Positions 24,901 through 37,538 of a stretch of DNA of 64,000 nucleotides are shown one piece after another. A program made the position numbers and the translations under genes. Numbering within the stretch: the first letter of the stretch is position 1; the number at the start of each line of letters is the position of its first letter. The notes beneath the pieces were generated by a model. The model saw only the letters and a program-made list of their open reading frames with translations. It searched no databases and was not told the DNA's origin. The stretch covers positions 186,001 to 250,000 of the forward strand of contig JACGCN010000037.1 in NCBI GenBank assembly GCA_014905825.1. The letters are read 5' to 3'. This DNA comes from Lyophyllum atratum (Eukaryota; Basidiomycota; Agaricomycetes; Agaricales; Lyophyllaceae).

Positions 24901-27406
24901 TCGAGAGCGTATGTCATCAGAAAACTCACGATCGACATCGAAGCCCGGACACCCATGTTGCCAAGGTCTACAGAAGCTGACGTCAAAAGTGGAGCAACAT
25001 GCAGAAGGTATGTACGATTACATTTGATGTGAATAGGACTCATTGCACGAAGATAGCAATGGGTCATGTTCTGCGATCGTTAAGAGTATATGGTAAGCGG
25101 AGCTCATGACCTGCACATAAAGATTTAAACTCACAAGGGGCGTCTCAAGGTCCTTTTCACTCCTGACGACAATCCGAGCTGTGCTCTGCAAGCGGTTGTA
25201 CAGTAACCGCACTTTATCTGGTTATGAGTGATAAGCATCTATCATATAGTTACAGCAGCTCGACTTACTGATGGCATACAGAGCTCTCGCCTGGATATCA
25301 AAACCGATGAGTTTACTGGGATGATCGAAAGGAAATTACAATATCTACCTGGGCGGGAATATCCGATGCAGGAAAATGGAGGCCCTGGTACAGATCCTGC
25401 GTCTGATTCCAGTCCACAAGCTCGGCCACGACTTGGCCGTTCCACCCTTCGTCAAATTGATACACCATGACCCGATGGAATTGGCTTAGGTCCTTCACAA
25501 TCCCTACTACGACCTTCAAGAACATATCCAAGGACTCCACAGACCCTAGCTGCTCGTTGATCTGGCTCATGATGGCAAACACGTCCATCATACCAATGTT
25601 CCCATCGTCGATCCGTGCCCTTTTGCGCAGCGATCGCTTCCTTGACGGGACAAGATTTGGTGTATCTTCGTCAACCCCAGGAATTTTAGCCCTCCGTAAG
25701 CGTTCAAGAGCTGACAGAGGCTTAGAATGACTGGTTGTGCTCTCCAAGATATCCGCTGCAGATGGTGTCCATCCTTCATCTCCCTCCAAGCCGTGATTAT
25801 TTGTCGATTCGCCCAGTGTTGCAGAAGATGCCCCAGACGTATCATGCTTTGTCTCTAACATTTCTCGATCAAAGCTCGAGTCCACGGATTCGCCTGGCGA
25901 TGTGAGACTAGATACAGAAGACGGCGGCGCCGTCGGTTTCTCTGCAAAGCCAGGAGGGTAAAGGGGGTTGAGTGTGTCCCGCTCACATTCAAACTCCATG
26001 ATGATCAGGTCAGAGGTTGGCGATGAGGCGTCATTTGTAGTGCTTGGCCGGTGGATGGCGCACCAGCATGTCCACGGGCGACATCGATTATCAGACTCCA
26101 GACAAGCAGTCCCCGGCGCTCCCCAGCCTGTGAGTGAGAATACTTGGACACCATCATCCTCCTCATTTTCTAGATCACTGAGATCTTGGATTTTGTCCCA
26201 CAGAAGCTCGGCTTGCGGATCCGAGAGGATTTCTGTGAAGCACCGAAGAGAAAAGAGGAAGCGGGGAGGAAGCCCAAGAACCTCTGTCGAATTCTGAAAA
26301 AAGTGGTGAATCATAGCACAAAATCGTAGAGAGGTTTTCCTACCTCTGAGACTTGTCGAACCACCAGCGCATCGTCTTTCTCCTCGACAGCGATTAACAC
26401 CCCAAAAGCTTGGACTGAACCTGGTGTACGGATAGGCTAGGGGAGTGGGCGGAGGCGATGAATAAATTATCAAATGTCGCCATGCATAATCTCTCACCTC
26501 ATCCTCGCACCGTTGTAGAGTTCCTTCACGACCAACAATGACATGATTGCCGTTTTCGTCTTCCCTGTGCTCAAATCTCACGTTAACGATGGATTCTGAC
26601 CTTGAGCTGCTCCCGCTGTAGTACTCAGTAGCCGATCCAGGGCTAGATGACTGCTCTAGATCTGAGGTATCAGGAGATCGATCGACTGACGGTTCCCTGA
26701 TATTCGCCGGGGTGTTTGATGAACCAGGCAAAGCCCCCATACTTTGGACCTCGCCGGGACGCTCGGCAGGAGAACGCTCGGTAGGAGAAGCAGTCTTGGG
26801 AAGTGGGAGCAGGTGGACAAGCCCGTATTCGGATAGATTGAAAGGAAGCTCGAGACTCGGGGCGCGTTTCTTGATTACTGGTGGTAGGGCATCACCCGAA
26901 AGCTCTAAGGAGTCCCCGCCGCCATATAGTTCACGTCCAGAAGAAGGCTCCGCGGCATCAGCAGAGGAATGAGCGGACTGGTTTAAGGATTGGCTGTGTA
27001 ACGATTGATGGGGAGAAAATTCAACAGGAGTATATTCTTCGACGGAATAGTTGGTATTCTGGGTGTTCCTAGCGTTCGATGGTGAATTTCGGTAGGAGTT
27101 CCGCGCAAAGGTAGTGTTTGGACTTCGCGTTCCACTTATTACAACATCAGCCGCCGTCGTCGACCTCCTATTGGTAGCGTTCGAACGGCCATTCGTCCTG
27201 TAAAAGCCCTGTGTGGATGGCTGAATGGTGTCAGCCGACAATGTTTTGGCCGGGTGCAGCAAACCAGTCGATGCAGTGGCGGATGTTTGAGACTGATCTG
27301 CGGCAGGCTGGATTCGGCCACCCAGCAGTGACCTTGCTGGGTATACGTAGGATTGAGAAGTTCCCTTGCCGCTGGGTGTGTCCTTGGCTGGAGGGGTATC
27401 GGCCAT
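21946..27406 (-). CDS. Fungal phytochrome: PAS-GAF-PHY hybrid histidine kinase with receiver domain
   Basis: This red/far-red photoreceptor kinase is about 1,400 residues long. The start at 27406 (MADTPPAKDTPSGKG) opens a long disordered, Ser-rich N-terminal extension. The biliverdin-attachment cysteine is in the usual place before the PAS core: LQRCEDE (about residue 298) then PIRTPGSVQAFG after an intron. The GAF domain has FHRVMVYQFDEGWNGQVVAE, the PASDIP motif and LRAMSPIHI with its conserved histidine. PHY and a kinase module follow: H-box LLSNASHEVRTPLN, G1 box ADTGGGIPP, G2 box VGLGLAVV. The receiver has the phospho-acceptor Asp in AFDAVLMDIQMP and the lysine in LKPIDF. Many introns interrupt the gene. 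Every signature residue I looked for is present, so it is probably active. The stop is at 21946. Confidence 0.92.
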
Positions 27407-27561
27407 TCAGGGAAGAGATTCCAAGGTGGTATCGCGCGTGGTATACAGGCGAAACAGGAAACTTAAAGTCGACCTTGGCTGGTGTCTTAAAAAGGTCACG
27501 TGCACGCGTCATAGTATCAGATTCACATGTTACTGGTCAGCAATGCTTGGCAATGGCGGAG

Positions 27562-29099
27562 CTAGCGACGCACATGGAACACGGTCCTAATGAAATCTCC
27601 GACGCCTTCTTGCACCCCTAGATAGTCATGCCCTCCTTCCAATGTTTTTACGAATACCACTTTCCTACCCTCTTGCTCAAATTCCTCGACTGTCCCAAAA
27701 TTTGGCAGCTCTTTCGTCGTGACAAATTCACTACGCTTCGAGGCCCTGGCTTCGCGTTGTTCCCAGAATTTGTTCCATACATCCCCTGAAATCGACAAAC
27801 CGTCTGGAAGAGCAACGGGAGGTAGATAAGGTTCAAGGAAAGCATCGAACAGAACCTGCGAATGAGTGCAGGGAATGTCCCAGTCATTTTCAGCGTGCGC
27901 AATCAGCACAGGGGCCTTAATCCTCTACCGTTCCAAGTCAGTCAAAAGGGCTAGGATACGCTGCGAGTCAACGAACCGGTACGGCGCCTAGACTATCAAA
28001 CTTGTGGGTTAACGCCCACGTCACCAGTCCTGCAGGAGTGTAAGCCAAGGGGCGGTACAGGAGAAAATCCACTTACGAGGAGCATAGGGAAGCATGGCCA
28101 AAGGTTTCATGAGAGGTATCGTGCCAAAAATGTGGTAAGTGTTCAAGACTTCTCGGATACTTGAGAACGGCTACAGATCGCCGTATTAGAGGATGTGCAA
28201 AGTTATATCACTGACTTACTGAAAGCAAAACAACACCGCGTGGTTTAAGCCCTTCGTCGGATAGCTGGGCAGCAAGTTGCGATACTACGCCGGTTCCAAG
28301 GCTGTGTCCAACAAGGATCACATCTTCCTCCTTTGCCCCTTCAGCAAGCGCCCAGTCCCAGGCTGCACGGGCGTCCCTAACCAAACCTGGTTCACTCGGC
28401 TTCCCGGTGCTATCAGCAAACCCCCGATAATCGATTGCGAGAACATTGGCCCCGAGGCGAGATGAATAAGCCTCATAATGCAGAACGCGGGCTTTGAATG
28501 CTCTCGTCGCAGCGTTTCCGTGGAAGAATAGGATGGTAGGGTGGCGCTTCAATGCCAAAGATACATGGGTATTGGGTTCCGAGGGTATGTTGGGAAGCGA
28601 CTGGTAGTACTGATCCGACAGGACGAACCATGCGCCCAAGGTTTCATTGTCAGGCGTCTTTATCTTGAAATTCAATGTCTTATTGGCTATAGACAGTACT
28701 TGAACGTTAAGTTTCGCAGCAATAACGTATCAGATAACTCACGAGCAAGACCATATTTCTCGGGCACATCGAATTTCGCGAAGATGGGAAGGCGGATTGC
28801 GTTCAAGTACAGAACACTAAAGCGCAATGGTTGATGTTAATGTGATCCTGCTATTTCAAAAGAAAAGAGACTGACTTGGCTTGGAAGAAAGGTGTAGCCA
28901 AGAGAACAACTGTAGCGATGTAGAGTCCGCCAAAAATTGCGAGACCAAGTCTTGCCCGTTGAAAATAGGTTGTTGGTACCATTAGAAGGTCACAGTCTGC
29001 GGGGAAGGCGAGATTTGGCTGCGCGGTACCAGCTGGTGTCCGCTGCCCTGATGGGAATAAACAAGCCACCAGCCAAGCTACAGGTGGTCGACCGGTCAT
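27562..29099 (-). CDS. ABHD12-like alpha/beta hydrolase with N-terminal membrane anchor
   Basis: This is a serine hydrolase of the ABHD12/ABHD13 type, which in animals cleaves lysophospholipids or monoacylglycerols at the ER membrane. The ATG at 29099 gives MTGRPPVAWL. A later ATG near 28982 (MVPTTYFQRARLG) just before the membrane helix LAIFGGLYIATVVLLA could be the true start if the preceding stretch is an intron or leader. The hydrolase fold has the oxyanion segment ILFFHGNAATRAF, NVLAIDYRGFADSTGKPSEPG, nucleophile GHSLGTG, catalytic Asp in AHAENDWDIP and His in GGHDYLG. Several short introns separate these, and all active-site residues are present. The stop at 27562 gives the ending FIRTVFHVRR. 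It is divergent from the transporter at 29218, with a 118-bp gap. Confidence 0.88.
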
Positions 29100-29217
29100 T
29101 CCCGAGGTTGACCTCAACTAGCTGGTCATGCACCTCGAGTGGAAGATCCACTTTCTACTAATGTCCTTCATGATTTTGTGAAAATATAATCTCCACTGGC
29201 CGACAACCTAGACTTGA

Positions 29218-31532
29218 ATGCGGTCCACCTCACAATTATCACATCGAGCCGCCGCGGCCCAAGGTTCAAACATTGACTCCGATAAGCAACAGCCTCAAAG
29301 TCACGATGCATCTGCTACCTACTCTGCATCCCCATCTGCTACCCTACGACCAGCGCACGCTTCAGATAGACGTTTCTCCTGGTTGAGAAAGCTTGGAGCA
29401 GGTATCCTGTTAGACATTCGCGCTCGCGCGCCATGGTACATCAGTGACTGGACTGATGCATGGAATTACCGCGTGGTGCCAGCTACTGCCCTCATTTTCT
29501 TTGCAAAGTAAGCACCGCTCTGGGGACCGATCATCTAACAATTCTGACACACTGCCCGCAGTGTTCTACCTGGCATCGCGTTCTCCTTAGATTTGATAGA
29601 AACAACCGGGCAGTACGGAGTAGGCGAGGTCTTGTTGTCCTCGTTCATGGCTGCGTTCGTGTTCTCGGTCCTCGGCGCACAGCCCCTCACCATCGCGGGT
29701 GTTACGGGTATAATTCTTGTCAATTAGGCACCGCCCAATAAACTAATACAGTTGTGCAGGTCCTATTACCGTCTTTAACAAGACAATATTTGACATTATA
29801 CAGAGAGAGAAAAATCCACCTATCTATTTGCACTTTATAGGATGGGTCTATCTATGGGCTGCCATAATCCACTGGGTTACTGCGATCCTTAATTGTCAGT
29901 ACATAATTTCACCCTTTCTATTTTCCTTTCGCCAATTTAGCCTCATCTTTAGGGTGCAATTTTCTCAAATATGTGACCCTCTTTTCGTGCGACACCTTCG
30001 GATTTTATGTATCTTGGGTCTATCTCCAGTATGGGATCCAGGTCATCACACGCCAATTGCAATCAACGAACGCACCAAATACCCCGGGCGCACTTGTCTC
30101 CATTATCCTTGCGCTCCTAATGCTTATAACGTCATTCCTATTCCTGTCGCTGTCCCAGAATTCGTTTTTTCACAGACATGTCAGGCGTTTTCTGGCAGAC
30201 TATGGCATGCCCATATCATTGATCGCCTCATCTGCGATGGCATACTGGGGGCGATTCAACGCTGCGAATCCTGCCACATTGCCAGTCGGCCCGGCCTTCC
30301 AGCCTGCAGGCGGTCGTGAATGGTTGGTCAGATTTTGGCAACTCGACGGTAAATGGGTTGGGATCGCTCTGCCTTTCGGAGTCGTGCTTTGGATTCTCTT
30401 CTTCTTCGACCACAATGTCTCCGTAAGTACATTGGAGATCTAATTGCACCGCTGTTCCTAAACCGTTGCATTCACAGTCGTTAATGGCCCAGAGCTCTGA
30501 ATTTCCCCTACGCAAACCTCCAGGATTTCATTGGGACTTTTTCTTACTCGGGGCGACCACTTTCATCGCCGGTCTGCTTGGCCTACCTGCCCCGAATGGC
30601 TTGATACCCCAGGCACCTATACACACCACGTCACTCCTCGTCATGGGCAAACCCCAAAAGAAGGAGAAGGATGAAGAGGAAACTGCAACCTCGCAATCCA
30701 TCATCCAACCCCCCTCCGAACACGCCGGAACTGAAGGGGTTGTTGTTCGAGAACATCAACCACTTGCAGATGCTAGAGGAATCGAGATACCAGTTTCAGT
30801 CGTAGAACAACGTGTTTCTAATCTTGCACAAGGCTCCCTCTGTCTTGTCCTCTTCACGGGGCCCTTCTTGCACGTCCTAGGCCTCATCCCTCGAGGTAAG
30901 AAAGGCCTAGCCTTCCATTCGTAATCATCTAATTTCTACTTAGGTGTCTTGGCTGGCCTATTGTAAGCCGCTCGTCCTGCTGACATCTACCGATTTGATC
31001 CTGATACGAGGCTTGATAGCTGGTTCATGGGCGCAGAATCCCTTCGTGGTAACGGCATAACGCAGAAGATATTTTATTTCCTTCGCGATAAGAGGCTTAC
31101 CCCAGAAGACGACCCTCTAAGGAAAGTCCGCAAGTCACGCATCCTACTATTCTTAGGAGTACAACTCGTGGGCTTTAGTGCCACATTCGCGATCACCCAA
31201 ACGATAGGTTTCTCATCCTGCATAAACACGCTGTCCCGACGTTGACGTGCGTAACTGTCCTATCCAGCCGCCATCGGTTTCCCTGTGATAATAATGCTGC
31301 TTATACCGCTTCGCGTTTTCATCGTTCCCCGATTGCCTTTCACAAAAGAGGAGCTTGCCATCCTTGATCAACCTACTGCCTCACCATTCGTAAGTCCTCC
31401 GATCTTCATTACCCTCGGTCTCAGCGTCCCCCTATTTTGCTTCTATAAATATCCTGTGGCAGATCTCATGCATCTCTACTTACGCTTTCTTTTTGTTTAT
31501 AGACCATGGAATCAGTCGGAGGATCTTGGTAA
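29218..31532 (+). CDS. BOR1-like anion transporter (SLC4 / bicarbonate-borate family)
   Basis: The protein is a polytopic membrane carrier related to yeast Bor1, a borate exporter, and to animal anion exchangers. The start at 29218 gives a cytoplasmic head of about 60 residues. The transmembrane core begins SDWTDAWNYRVVPATALIFFAN and continues LGAQPLTIAGVTGPITVFN. CDTFGFYVSWVYLQYGIQV and the SLC4 signature region (SLMAQSSEFPLRKPPGFHWD, then LLGLPAPNGLIPQAPIHT) follow. A Lys/Glu-rich loop (KPQKKEKDEEE) lies between helices. Seven or more introns are removed. The last one joins TASPF to TMESVGGSW before TAA at 31530-31532. I see no frame break. Borate as the substrate follows from fungal homologues and is not shown here. 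Confidence 0.9.
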
Positions 31533-31806
31533 TATCTGAGAGGCCTGACTGCTGCTTGTCAGCGTTCAACTTCAAATTTGGTGACCGCTCTGGGATTTCC
31601 GCGGCCCGCAATGCCTAAGTACATCCATGATCTTCGAATATATCCAGATTTTACACCATGTAGTTCGCTTAGTGTGCTCATCACTGACATCACATCACCG
31701 GACCTATAGAACCATACAGGATGCATGATGAGCTGATTATAAAAGGGCTTTCGATTGCAAATCTGACCTCCCACCTCCACCCAGTATCGTTTCTTTGAGC
31801 CTACTC

Positions 31807-33775
31807 ATGTCGAATAGTGACAGCAAAGTCCTGGGTGTGGTACTCCTTGTACGACATGGCGATCGTCAAGGTCAGTTCAAACTACTACCGTCTTGCATGG
31901 CCCCTTCTCAGGGGCATTTTCGCCATCATAGGCTTCTACCAAAATCCAAGTACCTACACACCGTCAAATACGATCCTCACACCCCTCGGCAATGTAGCTA
32001 TGCTTCGTCCGATCTTGCTTGAGATAAAGAATTAATGCTCTCGTGACCTTACCCAGCAACAGGAATTCCAGCTTGGTACACAACTCCGTAACATCTATCT
32101 GAACGATTCGTCGTCGTCTCGCATCGAGGGGATCAGCAATGCTCTTGTCAATTATGCGCAGCTCCATGTTCGCGCTGATGGAGGGGGCGAAGCAGGGGTA
32201 ATCCTGAACTCAGCCTCGTCTCTCCTGCAAGGCCTATTCCCCGCCAACCCGGATCTTAAAACCACGCTTGCGAACGGAACTACGGTTACTGCACCACTTG
32301 GAGGATATCAGGTCTGTTACCGACCCAGTCATCTACCCATCGTCAATAAACTTACGTTGCACCCGCGAAATGCAGTACATTCCAAGTAACTCATCATTTA
32401 GAACAGTGAAGAAACCGAAACTCAATCCTTATTACTAGTTGAGTCCGTCGAACCTCAGAACGATATTTCGCTCGAAGGCTGGACGTCTTGCAACGTGAGT
32501 TCCACACAATCACCTCTTCCGACACTGAGCTTGTGGGTAACCTGAATAATCAAAAGACGTTCAATGAGGCCACCAGCCGCTTTTATAACTCTTCGGCGTT
32601 TCATCAGATGGCTAACGATAATGCCAATTTCCTCAACTCGCTGAGTCCTTATCTGGACGGACGGCCAGTTACACTCCAAAACATGGTCAGTCTTCACTCT
32701 ATTTCACATCTACTGAAGCGTCACTTAATGGTGTTTGCAGTGGAACGTAAGAAACTTTCAAGACCGGCTGCATGCATCTAAACATAAATCTCTAGATTTA
32801 CGATTTCATGAACGTCCAATCGATTCATAATGCAGACTTCAAGAAGGCATTACCTCCGACATATCTTGAACAAGCGCGTTATTTGGCCAATTGGCATGAA
32901 TATAACGTCTTCAGTGATCCCCAACCAAATGGCATCGGGAACAGTACGTCCATGAGTGTGAGCATAAAAATATGGCTGTCCAGCTCATGCCACATTAATC
33001 AGTTGCTGGACAATCTATCCTCCCTTCCATCGTGACTGGCTTCGAGAATATCATCGACGACTCAAATCAAATCAAATTTGTGTACCTTGCCATTTCTTAC
33101 AAACCATTTATCTCTCTATTCAACATGACCGGAGTCGCGGAGGCACAGCCTGAACTCGCAGGAATTGGTAGATATATTCCCCCTCAATGCGAAGGTCATA
33201 CTTAATAGTTTCCTACAGTCGACTATGCCTCCGCAATAGCCCTTGAAGTCCTACAGCCGTCATCTGGAGAACCTGTCTTGCGACTCAAGTTCAAGAATGG
33301 AACAGATCCAGAGTTCAAAAATCTGAACTTCCTTGGGTCAGACGCAGACGTTCCCTTGCAAGATTTTATAAATTTCGCTCAGGTGACACCACTCACTAAT
33401 ACCACAGAACGATTTTCCTGAATCAATGTCTTAGCCGTTAACAGTCGACTCACTCAACGAATGGTGCACTTTGTGCAACAACCAGAAGGATAGGGGATGT
33501 AATGCGCTCAATCTCGCCGCTACTTCGGCTGTAGCCCAAAGTCGACCACGCATCGGTTCAGTTGGAGCTGGATTCCTTGGTGCTGGATTAACGCTAGCCT
33601 GTGCTCTTGCTATGTTCGGTGTGTTGCTATTCCTGGGCTTTTTGACAGTCGGCGCGGGAAGGAAGAAACGGACACGATCAACCAGAGGGTTCGAGGTGAG
33701 TATGCTGAGGTTACTCGTCCTGACAAGGTATTCAAAAATGTCACATAGACCGAGAGTGTCGAACAGAAAGCGTAG
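31807..33775 (+). CDS. Histidine-acid-phosphatase-like protein with C-terminal membrane anchor
   Basis: The fold is that of the phosphoglycerate-mutase/histidine-acid-phosphatase clan. The start at 31807 gives MSNSDSKVLGVVLLVRHGDRQG. RHGDR carries the phosphohistidine position, and the intron right after it is removed to give GFYQNPSTYTP. LTPLGNQQEFQLGTQLR follows the clan pattern. Later exons include ALVNYAQLHVRADGGGEAG, LSPYLDGRPVTLQNMWNIYDF and KFVYLAISYKPFISLFNMTG. That last segment sits where active enzymes carry the HD proton-donor pair, and I do not see HD there. The C-terminus has one membrane helix (GAGFLGAGLTLACALAMFG, then VLLFLGFLTVG) and a basic tail (GRKKRTRSTRGFE). There is no obvious signal peptide, so topology is uncertain. 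It ends at TAG 33773-33775. Confidence 0.8.
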
Positions 33776-34214
33776 GTTGAGGATACGGTTCAGATTAAAT
33801 CATTTTCCAGAGTCAAGGCAAACGTGTACGATCTAACAATGAAATCAAGACTTCATAGTTATCCATGAGGACTGCTCAGACGTTGAGCCAAATTAAATCT
33901 AAAAATGTGGTAGTACTAGATGTTGAGCCCCATACGAGGGACCGACTCTGATCGAATATAACGCGAAGATCGGAAAAGGGCACAACTTCGCGATGCGAGA
34001 AGGCGTTTTTATATGCTTTCGAAACGAGGGATGCAAAACAGGGACTATGCCGCACCACCAGTTGGCGGAACCAACGAGTGATCTTGGAAAATGTTGAATG
34101 ATATTGAACATAATAATTACAAGGTAGAATTGTCAAACAGGATAAACGAGATGATATCTCTATCTCTATCAGCAAACAAATACATGTGGGCGCTCGTACG
34201 CATCAATCATCCGT
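33776..34214. other. Convergent intergenic region, no gene seen
   Basis: The stretch lies between the stop codons of the phosphatase-like gene and IWR1. I see no supported reading frame, repeat or RNA gene. Confidence 0.6.
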
Positions 34215-35493
34215 TCACCCTTCATCATAATGCACGACTTCTTCGTAATCCGAACTCTCGTGAAACTCGTCTGTACTCTTCGTGAGCAATGATTGTGTTG
34301 ATATACTGACCAGACATGCATACCGCTGGCAGAGTCCGGGTCGCGGGCAGATGATGAGGAATCGTCACCCTCGGGGTAGTCATTTCTGTAGTACTCTTCC
34401 GCTGTTTGACAAAATATTGTAAGTTGAAATCAAGGAGGGTGCGTAACAAACCATTCGAGTCTTCGTCAGCTTCATCCTCTTCTTCCGAGTCGGAAGGAGA
34501 GTCATATGGGTTAGTGATAGAAGGAGGGAGGCCAGAACTGATTGATGTGAATAGAGGTGGGGATAAGTCAAATTGGATACACACAGTGTGCCAACATTTG
34601 CAGCTGCATTCCATTCGCTGAGGGTTGCTGGCCGGTGGTAAAACACATCCCACACATAATCGTCCGATTGTTTCGTCAGATCTCCGACATATGGAATAAT
34701 CTCTTCACGATCTGGGGCAACATCGTGCACTAAGAAGCTTTAGCCTGAGGAGAGTACAGGTAACGGGTCTCGGGAACACACATTTGAGATAATCAGTCAA
34801 CATGGGCAAGAATTTGTCCATCTCAGAGTCCACAGGAGCAGCAGTTTCTTTATCAGCTCGGATGGCATCGAACATCTGGAAGTCAGGTTTGATAGGTTTC
34901 GGTGGGAGGTCTCTAGAGGATATGATTTTGGGTCTGCAGAGGGCGACATGTGAATCGAGGTTCAATCAAGAGGAGCAGGAGCTGAGTTGCATCACGTACG
35001 GGCTCTTAGGTCTATGTATCCTGCGATCTTCATCCTCGACATCATCTTGACGTAAGATCGTATAATGGCGCGTATCGTTCTTCGGTCTCGGCACAGTGGA
35101 AGCAACAGCACTCGGCGTGGTAGCGGCTGCCAATTCCGACACAATAGAGGACTCTCGTGCCAGCTGAGATATTTGATACTAACGGCGGTCAAAGGTCAGA
35201 GGGTGCAACCAAGCCGAGAAGCTGATACGCACCTGGATATTTTCCGCTCGCTTCTCATCCTCCCAAACGTCATTCTCAACCGTTTGTGCATATTTGAATA
35301 CACCAATTCCACGCGACTTCTTTCGTCGTACCCGAGATTCGACGACTATAATAAATCGACATCGATGTTATCGTCGGCGCTGCACTGAAATACAGAACTT
35401 ACCGAGGGCGTCGAGTGGCTCCTCGTTCCGTTTCCTCTTGATCCGGAGGAGAGTGTATGACGGGGGCGCAGACGACTCGGTGTCCACCTCCAT
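34215..35493 (-). CDS. IWR1: RNA polymerase II nuclear import factor Iwr1 (SLC7A6OS type)
   Basis: Iwr1 binds assembled RNA polymerase II and directs its import into the nucleus. The start at 35493 gives MEVDTESSAPPSYTLLRIKR, a basic-acidic head typical of the family, then RNEEPLDALVVE and VRRKKSRGIGVFKYAQT. The conserved Iwr1 domain lies near the C-terminus: DDYVWDVFYHRPATLSEWN, then GLPPSITNPYDSPSDSEEED. It ends in the diagnostic DEDSN, EEYYRNDYPEGDD pattern, assembled across an intron. A last small exon encodes DEFHESSDYEEVVHYDEG before TGA at 34215-34217. At least six introns interrupt a protein of about 300 residues. The reading is intact. Confidence 0.88.
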
Positions 35494-36418
35494 GTCGAAG
35501 TCGAAACGGAATCGGTGGTCGAGATATACTCAGAGAGATATTCACTAGTCTCCGGTAGCTGACCTTACAACAGATGATAGTCGATCTGTTAGATATTCAC
35601 ATTGATGATTGCACAATCTGATTGTTGTACCGTGTTGACCCATATACCAATCAGGGTCCTTCGAGGTGACTCCGCGTTCATACAAGTCCGCCCAGCGGTT
35701 TTACATTTGCATATTTGACCTCTGTGCAGTAAAATATATTCAGTCACACTGCCCGCGATGATGCGCCCGAAACTAACTGGATCGCTTCATAATGGTCGCC
35801 CGAAAGATCATCATGCCGGAACAGTCGCCACTCCTTCTTGCATTGTTCCTTCGCCGCTGTTCCTCTCTACGATCGACCATCATTGTCAAGAAGCCAATAA
35901 GTATATGTATCATCTAGGCCGGCTGTGTACGCTTCACATATTTACTCTTTCTTTCAAATTCTTATCCTTGCTGCCTTTTCCCCTCGACATGATCCCTCTT
36001 CATTGGGTTCTTCTCTTCATAACTTTCTCATTCGCTCTCCTACAGCTTTCACGAGCCCGCGGCCACTATCTACCTTTTTTGAGGATACATATCACGTCCG
36101 AATTTGGCCAGGCTTGGCCTACTAATTCTTGAAGTACGTCGCAGTTTGCGTGGCATCCTGGTCTTTATTTTCAAACCTTGTAAGTTTTCACAAGCATTTC
36201 GCAGGAGTATCCAGTCCCTAACTAAGCCTCAACGCCCAATACGCAATTGAAAGTCAGTGATTCGTATGCGTCCGTGTGGGGAAGTCACGTTGATCCAAAC
36301 AAGTTATTTGATCGGCCAACGTTCCCATTCGCGCCCCGGGAAGCGCCACGTCCTCAGGATATAGCAGTGGAGGTTACGAATTTTGTACATTGGTATCTCT
36401 GGATGATTTATATTGCAC
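35494..36418. other. Intergenic region with a weak small open frame
   Basis: This lies between the IWR1 start and the UreG stop. It should hold the IWR1 promoter. A frame from 35758 to 36132 (124 codons) includes a hydrophobic run (WVLLFITFSFALLQL). It has no splice support and no family I know, so I do not call it a gene. Nothing else is seen. Confidence 0.4.
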
Positions 36419-37538
36419 CTACGACACAGCTTCCCCGACGGGGCCTACCTTTCCTGGACTCCCAGCAGTTTTCCAAGCGCCAAGTATGAGTCCAATGACG
36501 TCTTCCACCCCTTTCTTTTCCTTGATACTTGTGAATATGGTGGGCCCGTCTCCCCGCATTAGCTTCGAGTCTCGCTCCATGACTTCGAGAGATGCGTTAA
36601 CGTGAGGAGCAAGGTCAATCTGCCAAAAATTGCTATGATCAGCATATCGTTCTCTGCGTCCTATCATAGCGTCTCACCTTGTTAATGACTAGTAGATCTG
36701 ACTGGGAAATCCCAGGGCCACCCTTTCGCGGTATCTTATCGCCCCCCTATTCAAATTTTTGAGATCAGTAGACCGACCAGTTTCGCGTCACGTAAATGCA
36801 TGAGCATACCGAAACGTCAATAACGTAGATGATGTAGTCCGCCAACTCCCTTGAATAATTTGCGGCCAGATTGTCACCGCCACTTTCAACAAAGAGAAGC
36901 TGACAGTTGAACTTGGCTTGCAGGGTCTCCAAGGCGCCCATGTTCGCGCTGATATCTTCTCTAATGGCGGCGTGAGGACAGCCACCTGTCTCGATCGCGA
37001 GAATACGCGATGCAGGCAGTGCGAGATTCTTAATCAGAAACTCCTGATCCTCGCGAGTGAAAATATCGTTCGTGACGATTGCTATTAGATGCATCAAGTT
37101 CCTTGTTCTCGATATCAATGTCATGATGTTATCACACCTATGTTAAACTCCTTTCTAAGCTTTTGGCAAAGTGCGAGAGCCAAAGCTGTCTTTCCAGAAC
37201 CTACAGGTCTTGTGAAAGCAATAGATAAGGACGCGACTGTCGCGAGCCGTTAGCAGACCTTGACGTACCCTCCAATCCCAACCGTAAAGCCCCTTTCTTC
37301 AAAGTTTCTCGAGGAGTAGTCCGGCATATCGCGCTCTACGAATTTACCTGCGTAGACCCGTCTCAGATACCACGCAGCTCAGGAGAATTTGAAATGATGG
37401 TGTACCAGGATGGTCCATTTGTTCGTGAGTATGACCATGATCTCCTCCATGGGTGTGCGATGGTGCGCCGAACTCATGTGAGTGCAAGTGCTGAGTCTCG
37501 CTAGAGCTGGAAAGACTGTTGATGAACGGGACGTTCAT
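36419..37538 (-). CDS. Urease accessory GTPase UreG
   Basis: UreG is the GTPase that drives nickel insertion into urease, working with UreD and UreF. The start at 37538 ([15 protein letters not shown]) leads into a His-rich head ([18 protein letters not shown], then HTHEQMDH) that could hold nickel or zinc. After [25 protein letters not shown], an intron interrupts the P-loop, and splicing gives [15 protein letters not shown]. The family core follows: [36 protein letters not shown] (with the metal-binding C-P-H), [15 protein letters not shown], the [13 protein letters not shown] region, and INKID for guanine recognition. About six introns are needed. The reading ends at 36419. No other urease gene is in the window. 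Confidence 0.93.

Noticed and set aside
35758..36132. 124-codon plus-strand frame with one hydrophobic run
   Set aside because: No recognisable family, no introns in a genome where nearly all genes have them, and it lies in the IWR1 promoter region.
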